A stretch of DNA of 64,000 nt from Tritrichomonas musculus (lineage: Eukaryota > Parabasalia > Tritrichomonadida > Tritrichomonadidae), in contig JAPFFF010000011.1 of NCBI GenBank assembly GCA_039105265.1, forward strand, positions 2,728,001-2,792,000. Direction: 5' to 3'. Shown here piece after piece: positions 36,422-46,800 of this stretch (its first letter is position 1; the number at the start of each line of letters is the position of its first letter). The notes under the pieces were generated by a model. That model saw nothing but the letters and a program-made list of their open reading frames with translations, searched no databases and was not told the origin of the DNA. The translations under genes were made by a program, and so were the position numbers.

Positions 36422-36667
36422 ATGAATAGTGCAATTAAAGGTTTGAGTTGTGATACATCAGCTTTACACGCTCAGTTTCGAATAGTTAAAGACAAGATAT
36501 TCAATGAATGTATGAATTCTGAAGATGATACATTAAACGGAAAGTTTGATAAGATGATTCACATATTGTCGATTTATAAACAACTATTTAATGATATTGA
36601 ATCAATCAAAATACAATTAAGAGCTATTGATGAACGTATCAAATCAGCTGAACAGTTGACTTTGTAA
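36422..36667 (+). CDS. Conserved 81-aa helical protein (arm copy)
   Basis: 81 aa, differing from 11636-11881 at about two residues. Helical throughout; homologue of 59725-59973 in element III. Confidence 0.75.
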   Translation: MNSAIKGLSCDTSALHAQFRIVKDKIFNECMNSEDDTLNGKFDKMIHILSIYKQLFNDIESIKIQLRAIDERIKSAEQLTL

Positions 36668-36700
36668 ATGATTCAATGAATGGCTCATCATTAATGTTGT

Positions 36701-36710
36701 TTTATTTTTA
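36701..36710 (+). promoter_or_regulatory. TTTATTTTTA start-proximal motif
   Basis: TTTATTTTTA, 21 nt before the ATG of the 189-aa gene. The spacing is longer than in the left-arm copy because the start codon differs. Confidence 0.35.
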
Positions 36711-36731
36711 CCTAAAACGAATAACTTTAAA

Positions 36732-37301
36732 ATGAATAAAGCTCGTATATTATCATCCGAGAACGATGCATCAGTTAAACAAGAACAATCAACCAGTATT
36801 AATATAAACATCAAACCAAAGCAACCACAACCAGTTGAATATCCATCAGTTCAACCATTACCTCAAACATCTCAAGCCACAAATTTTACTATACCTCAGA
36901 TGAATGGAGTATATCAATCACAGCTTCCAACAAACAACGTTTCACTAGAAAGGGGTATAAGTGATATTGGAGCTGATATAACAGAACTTGAAACCAAAAA
37001 TAAATTTCTTGAGATATTGTTGTCAATCTATGAAACAAACCCAATAAAAGTCAATGATTTATTAATTTGTCATTCAAATACATTAATGGAACTCATCAAA
37101 TTACTAACACAAGCTGATAAAGTTGAATTGATTGTCAATGATGATTGTTCTTGTAATGGTTGTGTTTCTCGTTCCAAATATCTTTTAATTGATAGAATTT
37201 TGGTGTACAAAAATAATGAATCAAATGACTTGAAATACAAATATAATAGCATTTATACCGAACTCATTAGACACAACATTTCATTGAAAACATGTATTTA
37301 A
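36732..37301 (+). CDS. Conserved protein with C-terminal Cys-bearing domain (arm copy)
   Basis: 189 aa, nearly identical to 11012-11587. Differences cluster in the polar N-terminal part, while the C-terminal domain with VNDDCSCNGCVSRSKYLLID is almost unchanged, as expected if that domain is the functional part. Homologous domain in 50462-50986 and 61853-62377. Confidence 0.75.
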   Translation: MNKARILSSENDASVKQEQSTSININIKPKQPQPVEYPSVQPLPQTSQATNFTIPQMNGVYQSQLPTNNVSLERGISDIGADITELETKNKFLEILLSIYETNPIKVNDLLICHSNTLMELIKLLTQADKVELIVNDDCSCNGCVSRSKYLLIDRILVYKNNESNDLKYKYNSIYTELIRHNISLKTCI

Positions 37302-37467
37302 AAACTAATAAATGATATATGAAATATTAGTTGTTTCATTACTAACAGGTTTATTTTTAGTGAAGATTGTTGAAGTATCTTTAATGATTCCTGACAAAGA
37401 ACCAGAACTCAGTGAAGAGATAAGAACAAAAATGTATTCATGAAGAGCTTTAACGAAAACTAAAGAA

Positions 37468-37743
37468 ATGAAACGTTTCATGAAACCGACGCACTTTAAT
37501 TATAAAGAGGTTTTATTCTCTAATAGCTCTGATTATGATGATGACCAAATGAGTTTTGCATTTGAATATGAATCATTCAGACCAACAGTTAATGAAAAGA
37601 CATTTAATATTGATGATGAGATGAACAAAGCTTATCAACGCATTGATATTATATTTTTGTCTCATTTGTTCAATGAGTTCTTTTGTTTTCTTATCATTAA
37701 CTTTCCTGATACTGTAATTATAATACTTGTATTCTTTAAATGA
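37468..37743 (+). CDS. Doubtful 91-aa open frame
   Basis: The first ~60 residues (MKRFMKPTHFNYKEVLFSNS, then an acidic IDDEMNKAYQRID part) look protein-like. The remainder is hydrophobic and overlaps the opposite-strand gene, so it is probably shadow sequence. No relative was seen. Kept only as a possible remnant. Confidence 0.25.
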   Translation: MKRFMKPTHFNYKEVLFSNSSDYDDDQMSFAFEYESFRPTVNEKTFNIDDEMNKAYQRIDIIFLSHLFNEFFCFLIINFPDTVIIILVFFK

Positions 37744-38049
37744 TTGCTCTTTATTTGAACCTTCAACGAAGAACTCAATAGATGTTGTTGATATTCTTCT
37801 TCTAACATTTGATGTTAATGTTATATATTCGAGCCCGAGTTCAACAATCTTATCATAATATAATCGTTTGAATTCATTATCTTTGTTCTTCAATGATATG
37901 TATATCACTTTAGATTTATATGCAGCCTTTCCACAAGGTATTGGATATCTATCACACAGAATTGAGAAATCACATTGTTTGAACTTCTCTGATTCATCTA
38001 ACATTTCAATAAGTGAATTGATGTAGTCATAAACCTTTGGTGTTGACAT
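37573..38049 (-). CDS. Homologue of the element III 148-aa protein
   Basis: 158 aa by the open frame. Residues ~5-130 are homologous to the protein at 61385-61831: VYDYINSL, QCDFSILCDRYPIPCGKAAY, KVIYISLKNKD, and EYKYYNYSI near the end. The last ~20 residues are hydrophobic and unlike the relative. The gene lies between elements II and III and may be an isolated remnant. Function unknown; the conserved YISLK and YYNYSI patterns suggest a small beta-rich fold. TTTATTTTTG lies at 38080-38089, about 30 nt before the start. Confidence 0.5.
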   Translation of the reverse strand: MSTPKVYDYINSLIEMLDESEKFKQCDFSILCDRYPIPCGKAAYKSKVIYISLKNKDNEFKRLYYDKIVELGLEYITLTSNVRRRISTTSIEFFVEGSNKEQSFKEYKYYNYSIRKVNDKKTKELIEQMRQKYNINALISFVHLIINIKCLFINCWSE

Positions 38050-38119
38050 ATCTTTAGAGTGAAATTAAAAAACAAAAAACAAAAATAAAAACGTCATTGA
38101 AGACACTTCAGATATCTTT

Positions 38120-38326
38120 TTAATAAATGAGTTCTTCAAGTTCAGCAATTAATTCAGCAGGACCGTTGAATTTCTTTAGTTGTTCAATAAAGTGATTTAT
38201 CTCTTTTAGTACTCCGTCAACAACATCATCATTATCGTAGAGGTATTTTAAAGCGGGTCTCCATCCTTTTAGCTTTTTATTGATTCTATTAATGAGAGTG
38301 CTTAATGTTTCGGCTTGGTTTGACAT
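38120..38326 (-). CDS. Conserved 68-aa protein, second copy
   Basis: 68 aa, differing from the 28358-28564 protein at about three residues (MSNQAETLSTLINRINKKLK). It lies in the 271-bp direct repeat. Function unknown. Confidence 0.6.
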   Translation of the reverse strand: MSNQAETLSTLINRINKKLKGWRPALKYLYDNDDVVDGVLKEINHFIEQLKKFNGPAELIAELEELIY

Positions 38327-38391
38327 TATAAATTGCTGATAAAAAAATAAAAAATTTTTGAAAGTTCGATTTTTCGTTGTTGTTATTTTTG
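38121..38391 (-). repeat. 271-bp direct repeat, copy 2
   Basis: Same-orientation copy of 28359-28629. Here the DNA after the shared T-rich 5' flank is different and contains no structured-RNA candidate. 38,392-38,508 has no recognisable gene. Confidence 0.85.
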
Positions 38392-38508
38392 GAGGTTCAT
38401 CAATTTATTCAAAATTTGTCTATGCCATTTTGTGAAAGTTTCGAGAGCTAATTTTGAAAAAGTGGTGATTTTTTGAGTCATGTAGCTGAGGTTTGGGGTC
38501 TGTAATCC

Positions 38509-41500
38509 CTATGACGAAGGGGTCATTTTTATCTGACCTCCCAAACGGTCCCCCTTACTCTCTAAGGTGCATGTTGGGAAGTAATCACTGCCCTCATATT
38601 GACTTATAGTACCACCTGCAATAGTAATAGTTATTATACACTCCTCATAGTCGATGTCATTAAACTCACTAACCTTCATAACCATTAGCCTTGCCTTAAT
38701 AGTACCATCTGTAATAACATCTTCAGCTTCAAGGTGTACTTCCTTATTAACAATACTACCTACTATATCAATAGTATCATCTCTTACTAAATCATTCTTA
38801 TCAACATAGTTATTATTTTCTACTTCCTCATTAACCTCATTTATTTTATCAGCTAATAGCCTAAATGCAGGTTTTAATGATTCCCTGAAGTGGTTGCATA
38901 AATCAATAGCATCTCGATATGTTGTTATCGTCTTTGAAATGTCTTCAGTTTCATCAGTATATTCAACAACTACCTTTTCTGCATCACACCAATTAATAAT
39001 AGGTGTTAAATCAGTTGTAGTTGACCTTCCTATTTTTAATGGAGGTAGGTTGCTTCCATCACCTAGATGAAATAAAGCATGTTCACCTTGTGATACACCT
39101 TCAATAGCAGAATCCACACCAGCCTTTGTAAATGTGAACCCTGTTCGAAATAATGTAAGACCAACATTAGCTATACTACCTGCAGTTCCTATAACTCCAA
39201 ATGCTAGTGCTACATTTGATACTATTCTAACCTGGTCTATGTCTTCTTGTAAATGTTTAGTAATTCTTTTAGTCTCTCCCATTTCTGCATTTAACACATT
39301 TACTTTTGAGGTTATGTCCTTAACATCATAACTAACTACATCAAAATTATTGGTTAATACATTTAAATCACTCCTCATGGTAGTAATATTATCAGCTGTT
39401 ATAATCTTTGAACTAGTAATATTGTAGTCTGTGTATAAGGTAGTAGCTGCATTAGGATTTGGTGTTATTTCATAAAACTGTTGGTCTATTATGTACTTAA
39501 ATGCATTAGTTGATGAATCCCAATTAATCTCATCAATCGGGTCTGTATAATCCTTCCTCAAATATAATTTTATGTCTCTGGTTTCACCAACATCTAAGCA
39601 AAAGCCCCAATCATAGCTAATTGTCTCAATAGTATCAAGAACAGGTATAACATCAACAAATACCTCTCCATTCTTTTGTGCATGGAACCCATCAGGTTTG
39701 AATGATAACCTTGTTGCTGTAGAAGACTCACCTACATATATATCTAAATATATCTTTTCAACCAAATCAGTTCTAATTCCTTCAGTACTATCCATCGATA
39801 TGTATAGAAGAACAGTGCCATAATAACCAGGATGTAATGAGTTTGATAAGCCATCAGTTAGGTGGTTCTCATATGCACATGTCATATTCCATTCACTACC
39901 ATCTTTAATAGTTCCATCTTTCATTTCCAGTTTAAATTCATTTTTGTAGTTCTTTAATAGTGAATGCATTAAACCATTTCCTTCATTAGTAATTATTGCT
40001 TCATGCATGTCTGTTTGTTTGACTGTTATCCAACAACCATAACAACTATTGGCTTTCTTAGTAGGTCGAATATTCCATTTATTAATGACTTTCCCATTAA
40101 GATGACCTTTCGCATTATCTCCTGACCAATACCCCTTATTCTCACGACTTTTATCAGTATTCCATTGTAGGTTCCATGTATTGCCAAAACAATGTTCCTT
40201 GAAGACAAAGTTTAATTTATCAGGTATTTCATAGTTATCAGGTACTTCATATACCATCTTATAATATTCGTCCTCTCCTATTGTTTCTTCTGTGATGATA
40301 GATGGTTTATAAAAGTAGTGAACATCGCTTTTATGGAGTTTTAATGCATTTTCAGCTTCAATTATAGAACATTTTATTGCCTTATCTGTTTTTAATGCAG
40401 TCGGTTCATATTCATTCATAATACTTAGTTCTCCATTTAAATATAAAGTATAAGGGTGAAAAGGTAGACTTTTGTCGAATGCTATATAATACCTATCATC
40501 TGTTGATGAGTTATCATTGATGGTACAATAATCATTCTCTTTATTGTAGGTAATAACTGGACAAACTATTTTACCATTTCTGGATGTTATATAGAACTCT
40601 TTGATATACCTACCTTCTAAATCATATATTACATTCTTTCTTAATACTATCTTGAAGATAGGCTTATTCGAATTTAAAAAGGCTTGTTTTTGTAAATCGG
40701 GTACAAAGATGCCTAATAGGTTGTATTCGATATCATTGATGGTATTAGATAAAGAGTATACATCCTTATTAGTAATAACAAATTCAGGTATACCATTTTC
40801 TATAGTAAAATCAGAGTCTACAGGTGAGGTACCTCCACTTGGAATAGAATCACATATTATTTTCCCATTTACTTCTAAATCACCCTTTATAATATATTTA
40901 CCAAGTACTGGTTTAACTGGGTCTAATGATGGAGTATCTTTCGATATTTGAACACCATAACATTTTAATACATCCTCGAATTTATCAAACCCTTTGACAA
41001 AGTCAGGTATTGCTACTGCGGAAGAGTTATCTGTTTTGACTTCTTTCGTATTTTCGATTGATAACGCCATTGGAGATGGGTCATCTTTTGGTTCCCAAAC
41101 CCATTGCCTTTTATCTTCATTCCAAACTATTTCTCCAAAAACCTGAACAAAACTATTTCTTGCACGTACAAGAGCATTTACTGCTGGGGTGTTTTGTGTT
41201 CGCCATCTATCTATCCATTCCAAATGTTGTGATAAAATAACCCATTCTTCATGTGTCATATCCCATATTAAATTGTCAGGAGCATCTAATAATTCATCAT
41301 GAATCCAATCATCATCTTGGAAGTCATATCCATGTTCTTGCCATTCCTCATCTACGATATTCCAAGCTACATATTGACCTAATTCTGCATGATATTCTCT
41401 ATTACGGTATAACATTTCATTTGTTGGCATATGTAGATATGAATTCTCTTCTGGAAAGAACACCCATTCTTCATATCTATCACTATACCTGAGATGTCCT

Positions 41501-43140
41501 CTATGGTCATTTTCAAAGATTGGTATTAATACATCTACTATTGCTTCACTAGCTCCTTCTCTCCAACCTTCCTCGAAAGGATAATAAATATTTAACATAA
41601 CCCATTCATCATGAACAACATCCCACATGTAATTTTGAGGTACAGGAGCATTCCTATTTCGTCTCCATCCTGCAGGTCTATCCAAGTTATCATCTCTTTC
41701 TCGCCATTCCTCATAGATGATGTCCCAAACATAATTACTATCTTGATTATATAGACCGTTCGAACGGTCGCCAATTGGTCTAAAAACTGGTATTTGTTGT
41801 TCTTGGTCTTGTTGTTCCATAGCTTGTTTTGCTATATCAGGTATTGCATCCTCATACATAACAACATCAAGCATAGCATCTTGAAATGACTGTACTTGTT
41901 CACCAAGATTCAATCTATTTATATTCTCATCAATATCACCGAAATGTTCTTCAAGATGTCGATTTTGATTTCTTAGGTAGTTCGTCAATTCATCAATCTC
42001 ATCTTGCGGGATACCTATGCCACCTCCTCCTTCCTCCTCTTCATGATTGCAATCACAGGATTTTATCTGCGATACTTGTCCTATCAAATCATTAATTACA
42101 ATCATGAGTACTTCGATATTTCGTTGAACGTCATTTAAGTGGTCATTTAAGGTGACTGACATTTGAGTACCATCAATATGAGTAATGGTAATTTTATTAT
42201 CTGGAGCTTTGGATAGTCGAAATAATTTTAAAGCTTTTGAGATACCTAAACCTAATACACTCGAAAACAGCAAATATTGAAGTATTTGAGGAGTGTGTTT
42301 GTAATTTTCTAAGTAGTATCTTGTATATATATCAAGGAATTCACATGGGCTACTTACTTCAATAATTTGGTCTGCCTCAACCAAGTCTGTACACCCTTTG
42401 TATCTATATCCTATTCTTTGTACTGACAATTTATCTAGATTCCAATGGTATTGAGATATCCTAGATACGAAATTTTTAAAGTTAGATTCATTAAAAGCCT
42501 CATATAAGAATCTCTTTGTTGTCATGTTAGTTCTTTCATTCTTTATGACATTTATCAATAAATCTCCCAGGTTCGAATAACCAAACTCAGCTAAAAATGG
42601 GTCAGGCTCTGGTGTTGGAAGTGGTACAGGGTCTTGAAGATATCGAATAACCTTTGTTTGTCCTAGTTGTTCATCTGTTGATATTTGTTCATATCCATCA
42701 ACAGCACACATCAATTCGGTATACATCTCATGAATAGCCTCACATGTATTAGATTCTTCTTCAATAAATTCATTTAAGGTATTTACGCAAAGTTCATCTT
42801 TTATCAACTCCTTATATGACTCTGCTTTTTCAGGTAGTGAGCCTTCTAATAGAGGTGTCTTTTCAGGTCCTTTAAATACATATTTTAAATAATTGGCAAA
42901 TTTGTGTGTAATAGGTACATTGCCGAAACCATCAAGCTTTCCTCCATTTTCGATATAACCTTTGACTACTCTTTCATCTACTTCAGCCTTGTTATATAAA
43001 CAACTAAACGTAGGATAATCATCTGGGTCCTCATTTCTTATAATATCAATATTACCTTCATCATTAACACTTATCTCAACATCCTTGTCTTTGAGCTTCT
43101 CTGCTTCATTTGATTGCAAAGAATAAAGTTTAATTGACAT
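38509..43140 (-). CDS. Giant structural-like protein with Trp repeats
   Basis: 1543 aa from the ATG at 43140 (MSIKLYSLQSNEAEKL). This start is preferred to the one 14 codons earlier, which would overlap the divergent gene. Residues ~450-695 carry about six repeats of a W-D-x(3)-E-E-W type (NYVWDIIYEEWRER, YMWDVVHDEWVML, VAWNIVDEEWQEHG, IWDMTHEEWVILS). Coiled coil and hydrophobic stretches lie near 1,300-1,370 (GVIGTAGSIANVGLTLFRTG). The N-terminal part has KAEVDERVVKGYIENGGKLD, like tail-fibre stalk starts. Probably a fibre or surface protein replacing the smaller fibre genes of elements I and II; this is inferred from size and place. The start of its neighbour is 17 bp away. Confidence 0.65.
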   Translation of the reverse strand: MSIKLYSLQSNEAEKLKDKDVEISVNDEGNIDIIRNEDPDDYPTFSCLYNKAEVDERVVKGYIENGGKLDGFGNVPITHKFANYLKYVFKGPEKTPLLEGSLPEKAESYKELIKDELCVNTLNEFIEEESNTCEAIHEMYTELMCAVDGYEQISTDEQLGQTKVIRYLQDPVPLPTPEPDPFLAEFGYSNLGDLLINVIKNERTNMTTKRFLYEAFNESNFKNFVSRISQYHWNLDKLSVQRIGYRYKGCTDLVEADQIIEVSSPCEFLDIYTRYYLENYKHTPQILQYLLFSSVLGLGISKALKLFRLSKAPDNKITITHIDGTQMSVTLNDHLNDVQRNIEVLMIVINDLIGQVSQIKSCDCNHEEEEGGGGIGIPQDEIDELTNYLRNQNRHLEEHFGDIDENINRLNLGEQVQSFQDAMLDVVMYEDAIPDIAKQAMEQQDQEQQIPVFRPIGDRSNGLYNQDSNYVWDIIYEEWRERDDNLDRPAGWRRNRNAPVPQNYMWDVVHDEWVMLNIYYPFEEGWREGASEAIVDVLIPIFENDHRGHLRYSDRYEEWVFFPEENSYLHMPTNEMLYRNREYHAELGQYVAWNIVDEEWQEHGYDFQDDDWIHDELLDAPDNLIWDMTHEEWVILSQHLEWIDRWRTQNTPAVNALVRARNSFVQVFGEIVWNEDKRQWVWEPKDDPSPMALSIENTKEVKTDNSSAVAIPDFVKGFDKFEDVLKCYGVQISKDTPSLDPVKPVLGKYIIKGDLEVNGKIICDSIPSGGTSPVDSDFTIENGIPEFVITNKDVYSLSNTINDIEYNLLGIFVPDLQKQAFLNSNKPIFKIVLRKNVIYDLEGRYIKEFYITSRNGKIVCPVITYNKENDYCTINDNSSTDDRYYIAFDKSLPFHPYTLYLNGELSIMNEYEPTALKTDKAIKCSIIEAENALKLHKSDVHYFYKPSIITEETIGEDEYYKMVYEVPDNYEIPDKLNFVFKEHCFGNTWNLQWNTDKSRENKGYWSGDNAKGHLNGKVINKWNIRPTKKANSCYGCWITVKQTDMHEAIITNEGNGLMHSLLKNYKNEFKLEMKDGTIKDGSEWNMTCAYENHLTDGLSNSLHPGYYGTVLLYISMDSTEGIRTDLVEKIYLDIYVGESSTATRLSFKPDGFHAQKNGEVFVDVIPVLDTIETISYDWGFCLDVGETRDIKLYLRKDYTDPIDEINWDSSTNAFKYIIDQQFYEITPNPNAATTLYTDYNITSSKIITADNITTMRSDLNVLTNNFDVVSYDVKDITSKVNVLNAEMGETKRITKHLQEDIDQVRIVSNVALAFGVIGTAGSIANVGLTLFRTGFTFTKAGVDSAIEGVSQGEHALFHLGDGSNLPPLKIGRSTTTDLTPIINWCDAEKVVVEYTDETEDISKTITTYRDAIDLCNHFRESLKPAFRLLADKINEVNEEVENNNYVDKNDLVRDDTIDIVGSIVNKEVHLEAEDVITDGTIKARLMVMKVSEFNDIDYEECIITITIAGGTISQYEGSDYFPTCTLESKGDRLGGQIKMTPSS

Positions 43141-43157
43141 TTTTTGGATATAATAAA

Positions 43158-43868
43158 ATGTTAGTATCAGTACAAAGTACAAATGCTGATGAATATAATA
43201 AGGTATCTATCAATTTGGATATACCTTGGAAGTGTAAATATGTCAAGTATTATGTATCTTCAATTAGTACCTTGAGTAATATTCTGTTAACCAATGGTGA
43301 TGATTATATTGAAATGTCAAGTGATTCAATACCTATTAAAGCCTATTTTCGAACTCCTAAATTTTCCTATACTATCAAAGAATTACAATCGGTATTAAAT
43401 TTAATGTCTTGGTTTCAATGGGAGTATAAACAAGAAACAAGAACATTTCAATTAAAAACCACAATGAAGACTACCATTACGTCTTTAACTCATCGAGCTG
43501 CATTAGTAACTGGTCTTTATAATACTCCATTGCCTTTAGAGTTGCCTGCTAATACAACCTATATAATAAAAGATATACCAATATTAAATCATACTAAGTT
43601 GTATTTAGTATCATTACAAGGTAATGCCATATACTCCAATATAGGTGAACAACAATATACACCATCAGTTATTGGTAGTATAAATACCTTCACCTTAGAT
43701 AATAAACCACTTATATATGATTTCGAAACTGAAAGTAAACCATTAAAAATAAAAACATATACAGATTCATTAAAATTTTTAGAATTAAGTTTAGTAGATT
43801 TCCAATACCAGCCGATATTGTTAAAAAGTCCTTTGTTCATAACTATCAAAATTAAACCATCTACGTAA
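43158..43868 (+). CDS. Small beta-rich structural-like protein
   Basis: 236 aa from the ATG at 43158. MLVSVQSTNADEYNKVSINL then beta-like strands; the end (ELSLVDFQYQPILLKSPLFI) resembles the end of 23567-23917. Likely a virion protein by analogy with other Polintons. Divergent from the giant protein and overlapping the end of the polymerase gene by 8 bp. Confidence 0.6.
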   Translation: MLVSVQSTNADEYNKVSINLDIPWKCKYVKYYVSSISTLSNILLTNGDDYIEMSSDSIPIKAYFRTPKFSYTIKELQSVLNLMSWFQWEYKQETRTFQLKTTMKTTITSLTHRAALVTGLYNTPLPLELPANTTYIIKDIPILNHTKLYLVSLQGNAIYSNIGEQQYTPSVIGSINTFTLDNKPLIYDFETESKPLKIKTYTDSLKFLELSLVDFQYQPILLKSPLFITIKIKPST

Positions 43869-46800
43869 ACCTAAGAGTACGTGCAAATTTAGGTAAGTTG
43901 GTTTGTTGAAATGTCTTTGACTTCCTGAATGCATTCGAACCATCCAACAAATCAAATGTCATGCTTTCTCCTTTGTACATCCTTTCAAAAAGTTCTTCAA
44001 CTGAGATACCCATCCTTTTGCACTTGTTGAGAATAACTTGTTTTGGAATTCCTTTAAGTCTAATATGGTATCCTTCATTTCCTTGTTCATCAACCAAGAT
44101 ATCGAGGTAGCTCTTTTTACCAAGTGCAATGAGTTTTCTTGAGTGTATTTCCCCTTGACTACCTTCGAACTCATCGAAGTCATTATGGAACTGACACATA
44201 TTTTTACCAATAAGAGGTTGATGATACTTGAACTGGAATAAGTCAGCTATCTTTGGCACGTCATTTTCCATAACGTGACAAGAATCTGTGTCTTGGTAGT
44301 AGATAGGTATACCTGCTTGCTCAGCTGTAGCCATAACCCTGTTCATTAAGTGCTTACTCCAAGAGAGAACGCTTGCACCAAATTGAGGTAGGTTGAAATG
44401 GTCATTAATTGGTTTCAACTTCTTGACATAGCACTTATCAATATTAACATCTTCAACAACCTCCTTGACAAAGTTGTAGTTCCGCCAGAGATACTTGTAT
44501 AGTTGGCTTTTTGGTACTGTCTTTGTTTCAGTCTTAGTTGCTTTTAATATTGACTTGCCATATATGGAGTTGAGGAGGAGCTTTATTGTTTGTTCAAGAG
44601 GGTTCTTTTGCTTTTTATAACTTGCCCTGAGATTAAAGAGCTTCTCAATGAACTCATTGATTTTCTTGTTAAATCCTTCATCAAAGTAATAGCCACGTAT
44701 TAACTCATATTCAACATCATAAAATTCGAACAAGTCCATAAGACCTACTTTATCGATATAATAATGGTCAACAAGGAAATTACCGAATATTTTACTACCT
44801 GATTCATTCCTTGTAAATACTTGTCCAAATTTATATGGCTCTTTTGATTTACATTCGAGTTTCTTGATGTTGACTTCGATAAAGAATGTATCATATTGCA
44901 TAAGTTGTTCATGGGTAGTACCTTGTGGTATTACTTTAGGTCTTCCTTTTGGTATACCATCCATGACATACATTGCAGATGGATATAAGCTAACTGCATC
45001 AAAGTCTTGTATCCTTCCTTCGATGTATTGCTTTTCATTACCTGCTGTCATTGTTCGTCCACCTGAAACACATCGTTGAATGAAGTCTTGACACTTACCT
45101 GATAATTCATAACATCCATCAAAACAACCATATTTTTTTGCAAAGCAATATCCAATAGCACTGATAGATATAAAATCATGAACACCATACATATCTGTCT
45201 TTGTTTCTTTAAAGACTTCTCCGAGGTCTCTATTAAATTTTTCCATTCCCTTCATCAAAACAATACAATCCTTGAAACAATAGAAGATGGCATATTTAAT
45301 GATGTCGATTTTGCCATCATTATAACAATTTGCTATTTTTGCATTTTCGATAATCTGCTTGCAGTTTGCATCAAGTTGTTCTTTCGATAACTTGTCTTGG
45401 TTTTCATCGATGTATTGCTGTTGGAACTCAGTAGCATCAACAATTCTTCTTTGTATGTTCTCTTGTGTATATAGCTTATATGCCATGACTTCCTTGTGAA
45501 CATTGAGGTTGAACATTGTAGCAAATTTACTTAATGCTTGTGGTATTATACTGTATGAGTTCCTGAATGTTAATCTTTTTTTGACTTTCCTTGTACCTTC
45601 TTCGAATAATGTCATGATGATTTGAAGTACAGTACCACTTCGTTCTGTTATCTGTGTATCCCATCCAGGTGTGTTAATGAAAAAGCATGCATCATACTTG
45701 AGGTTGTGAAAATATGTTAATGAACCACTCCATAAATAATTCAAGAGCTTCTGTCCACAATCTTCACCTTGAATAGATATTTTATGTATGTTGGCACCAT
45801 CTCGAAAGATAGTACAATTGAGATATGGTATATGTGGACTGACTGTAGAGTTTGTTTCGAAGTCGCTATAATAAATCCTTGACCATGTATTTTGTTTCTT
45901 CTTGTTATTATCAATGAGTCTTGTACATTGTTCTGCATTATATTCGAGACTTACATAATCTTTCACATGGTCATATTCAGTTGTGTTGATTATATCCATT
46001 TCACATGCTTTTATTTCTTCGAATAGATGTAGTTCAAACATCTTTTGGAAAAAGGTTATTGGTTTGATTCCTTCATGATTATAGTCTTTGACAGTCTTTC
46101 CATTATCATGCAATCTTTGTATCTTACATCTTTTTTCAAAAGGCATATGTGCAAATGTTTTATCAAGTTCTTCATAGTGTTGAAGGTAGAATAATGTACA
46201 AGGTATTTTCCTGTTGAGCATATAATGGTCTTTGAACAATATCAGTTTAACTTCTCTTTTAAAATCAACAGACCATTTTTTCTTTCTGGTGTTGATTCTT
46301 GTTTCATACTTGTATTTATCAGGTTGTTCAACAACTCTAATGATGCTAAAATTGCACTTGAACTTTTGAGCAACATCAATTATCTTGTTATTAGGTATGG
46401 TTCTTGTTTGAACAAAAAATCGTAGGTCATCTATTTCATCATCAGTGAACACACCTGATTGTATACAAGCATATACAAAACAATTATCTCTGTAGTTCTC
46501 TTTCCTTACTTCATGAAAGATTTGGTATGCTGATAGGTCTATTGGAGAACGATTGATGTATGGAAAAAAACTTCCTTCTGGTGTATTTCGATAGTCTTCA
46601 TCAATTTCGACTTCATCATCATAGATTTCATGAGTATCCATATCTTGCATCTTGGTTCGAAAATGAACACCATCATTTGTTTTATTCATGTCAATAAATT
46701 GTACCTCATATCGAACAGGAATGAACATGTTTGAGATGTATGGATTTGTATCTGATTGGTCTTCACTTAAATCAAGTTCTCCTGTTATATGTCCGAGTGT

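Larger units (their letters stand above)
10935..37378. mobile_element. Element II: Polinton/Maverick-type element with 6-kb inverted arms
   Basis: 26.4 kb, delimited by inverted copies (10,935-16,929 and 31,381-37,378) that each carry a polymerase and three small genes. It contains an integrase, a major capsid-like protein, a small amphipathic protein, an HNH nuclease, two fibre-family genes, a KilA-N gene and a 765-aa protein. No packaging ATPase or Ulp1-like protease was found, so the standard gene set is not complete here; individual genes are mostly open and look whole. The arms differ by only a few bases per hundred in the parts compared, which suggests recent duplication or gene conversion. 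Confidence 0.75.
31381..37378 (-). repeat. Inverted arm of element II, right copy
   Basis: Reverse-orientation partner of 10,935-16,929, with gene order and spacing conserved throughout. The outer edge is ...TGAAGTAT; beyond it the two flanks are unrelated. Confidence 0.85.
37379..38391. other. Composite patch between elements II and III
   Basis: About 1 kb made of pieces with relatives elsewhere. A 148-aa-type gene (37573-38049) resembles one in element III, and a 271-bp direct repeat (38121-38391) is copied from inside element II. 37,379-37,467 holds no recognisable gene. It looks like recombination debris or a captured segment rather than part of either element's normal layout. Confidence 0.5.

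Noticed and set aside
38509-43140. Reading the giant protein as a non-ribosomal synthetase, helicase or other enzyme because of its size
   Set aside because: No catalytic motif is visible; repeats, coiled coil and position favour a structural role.
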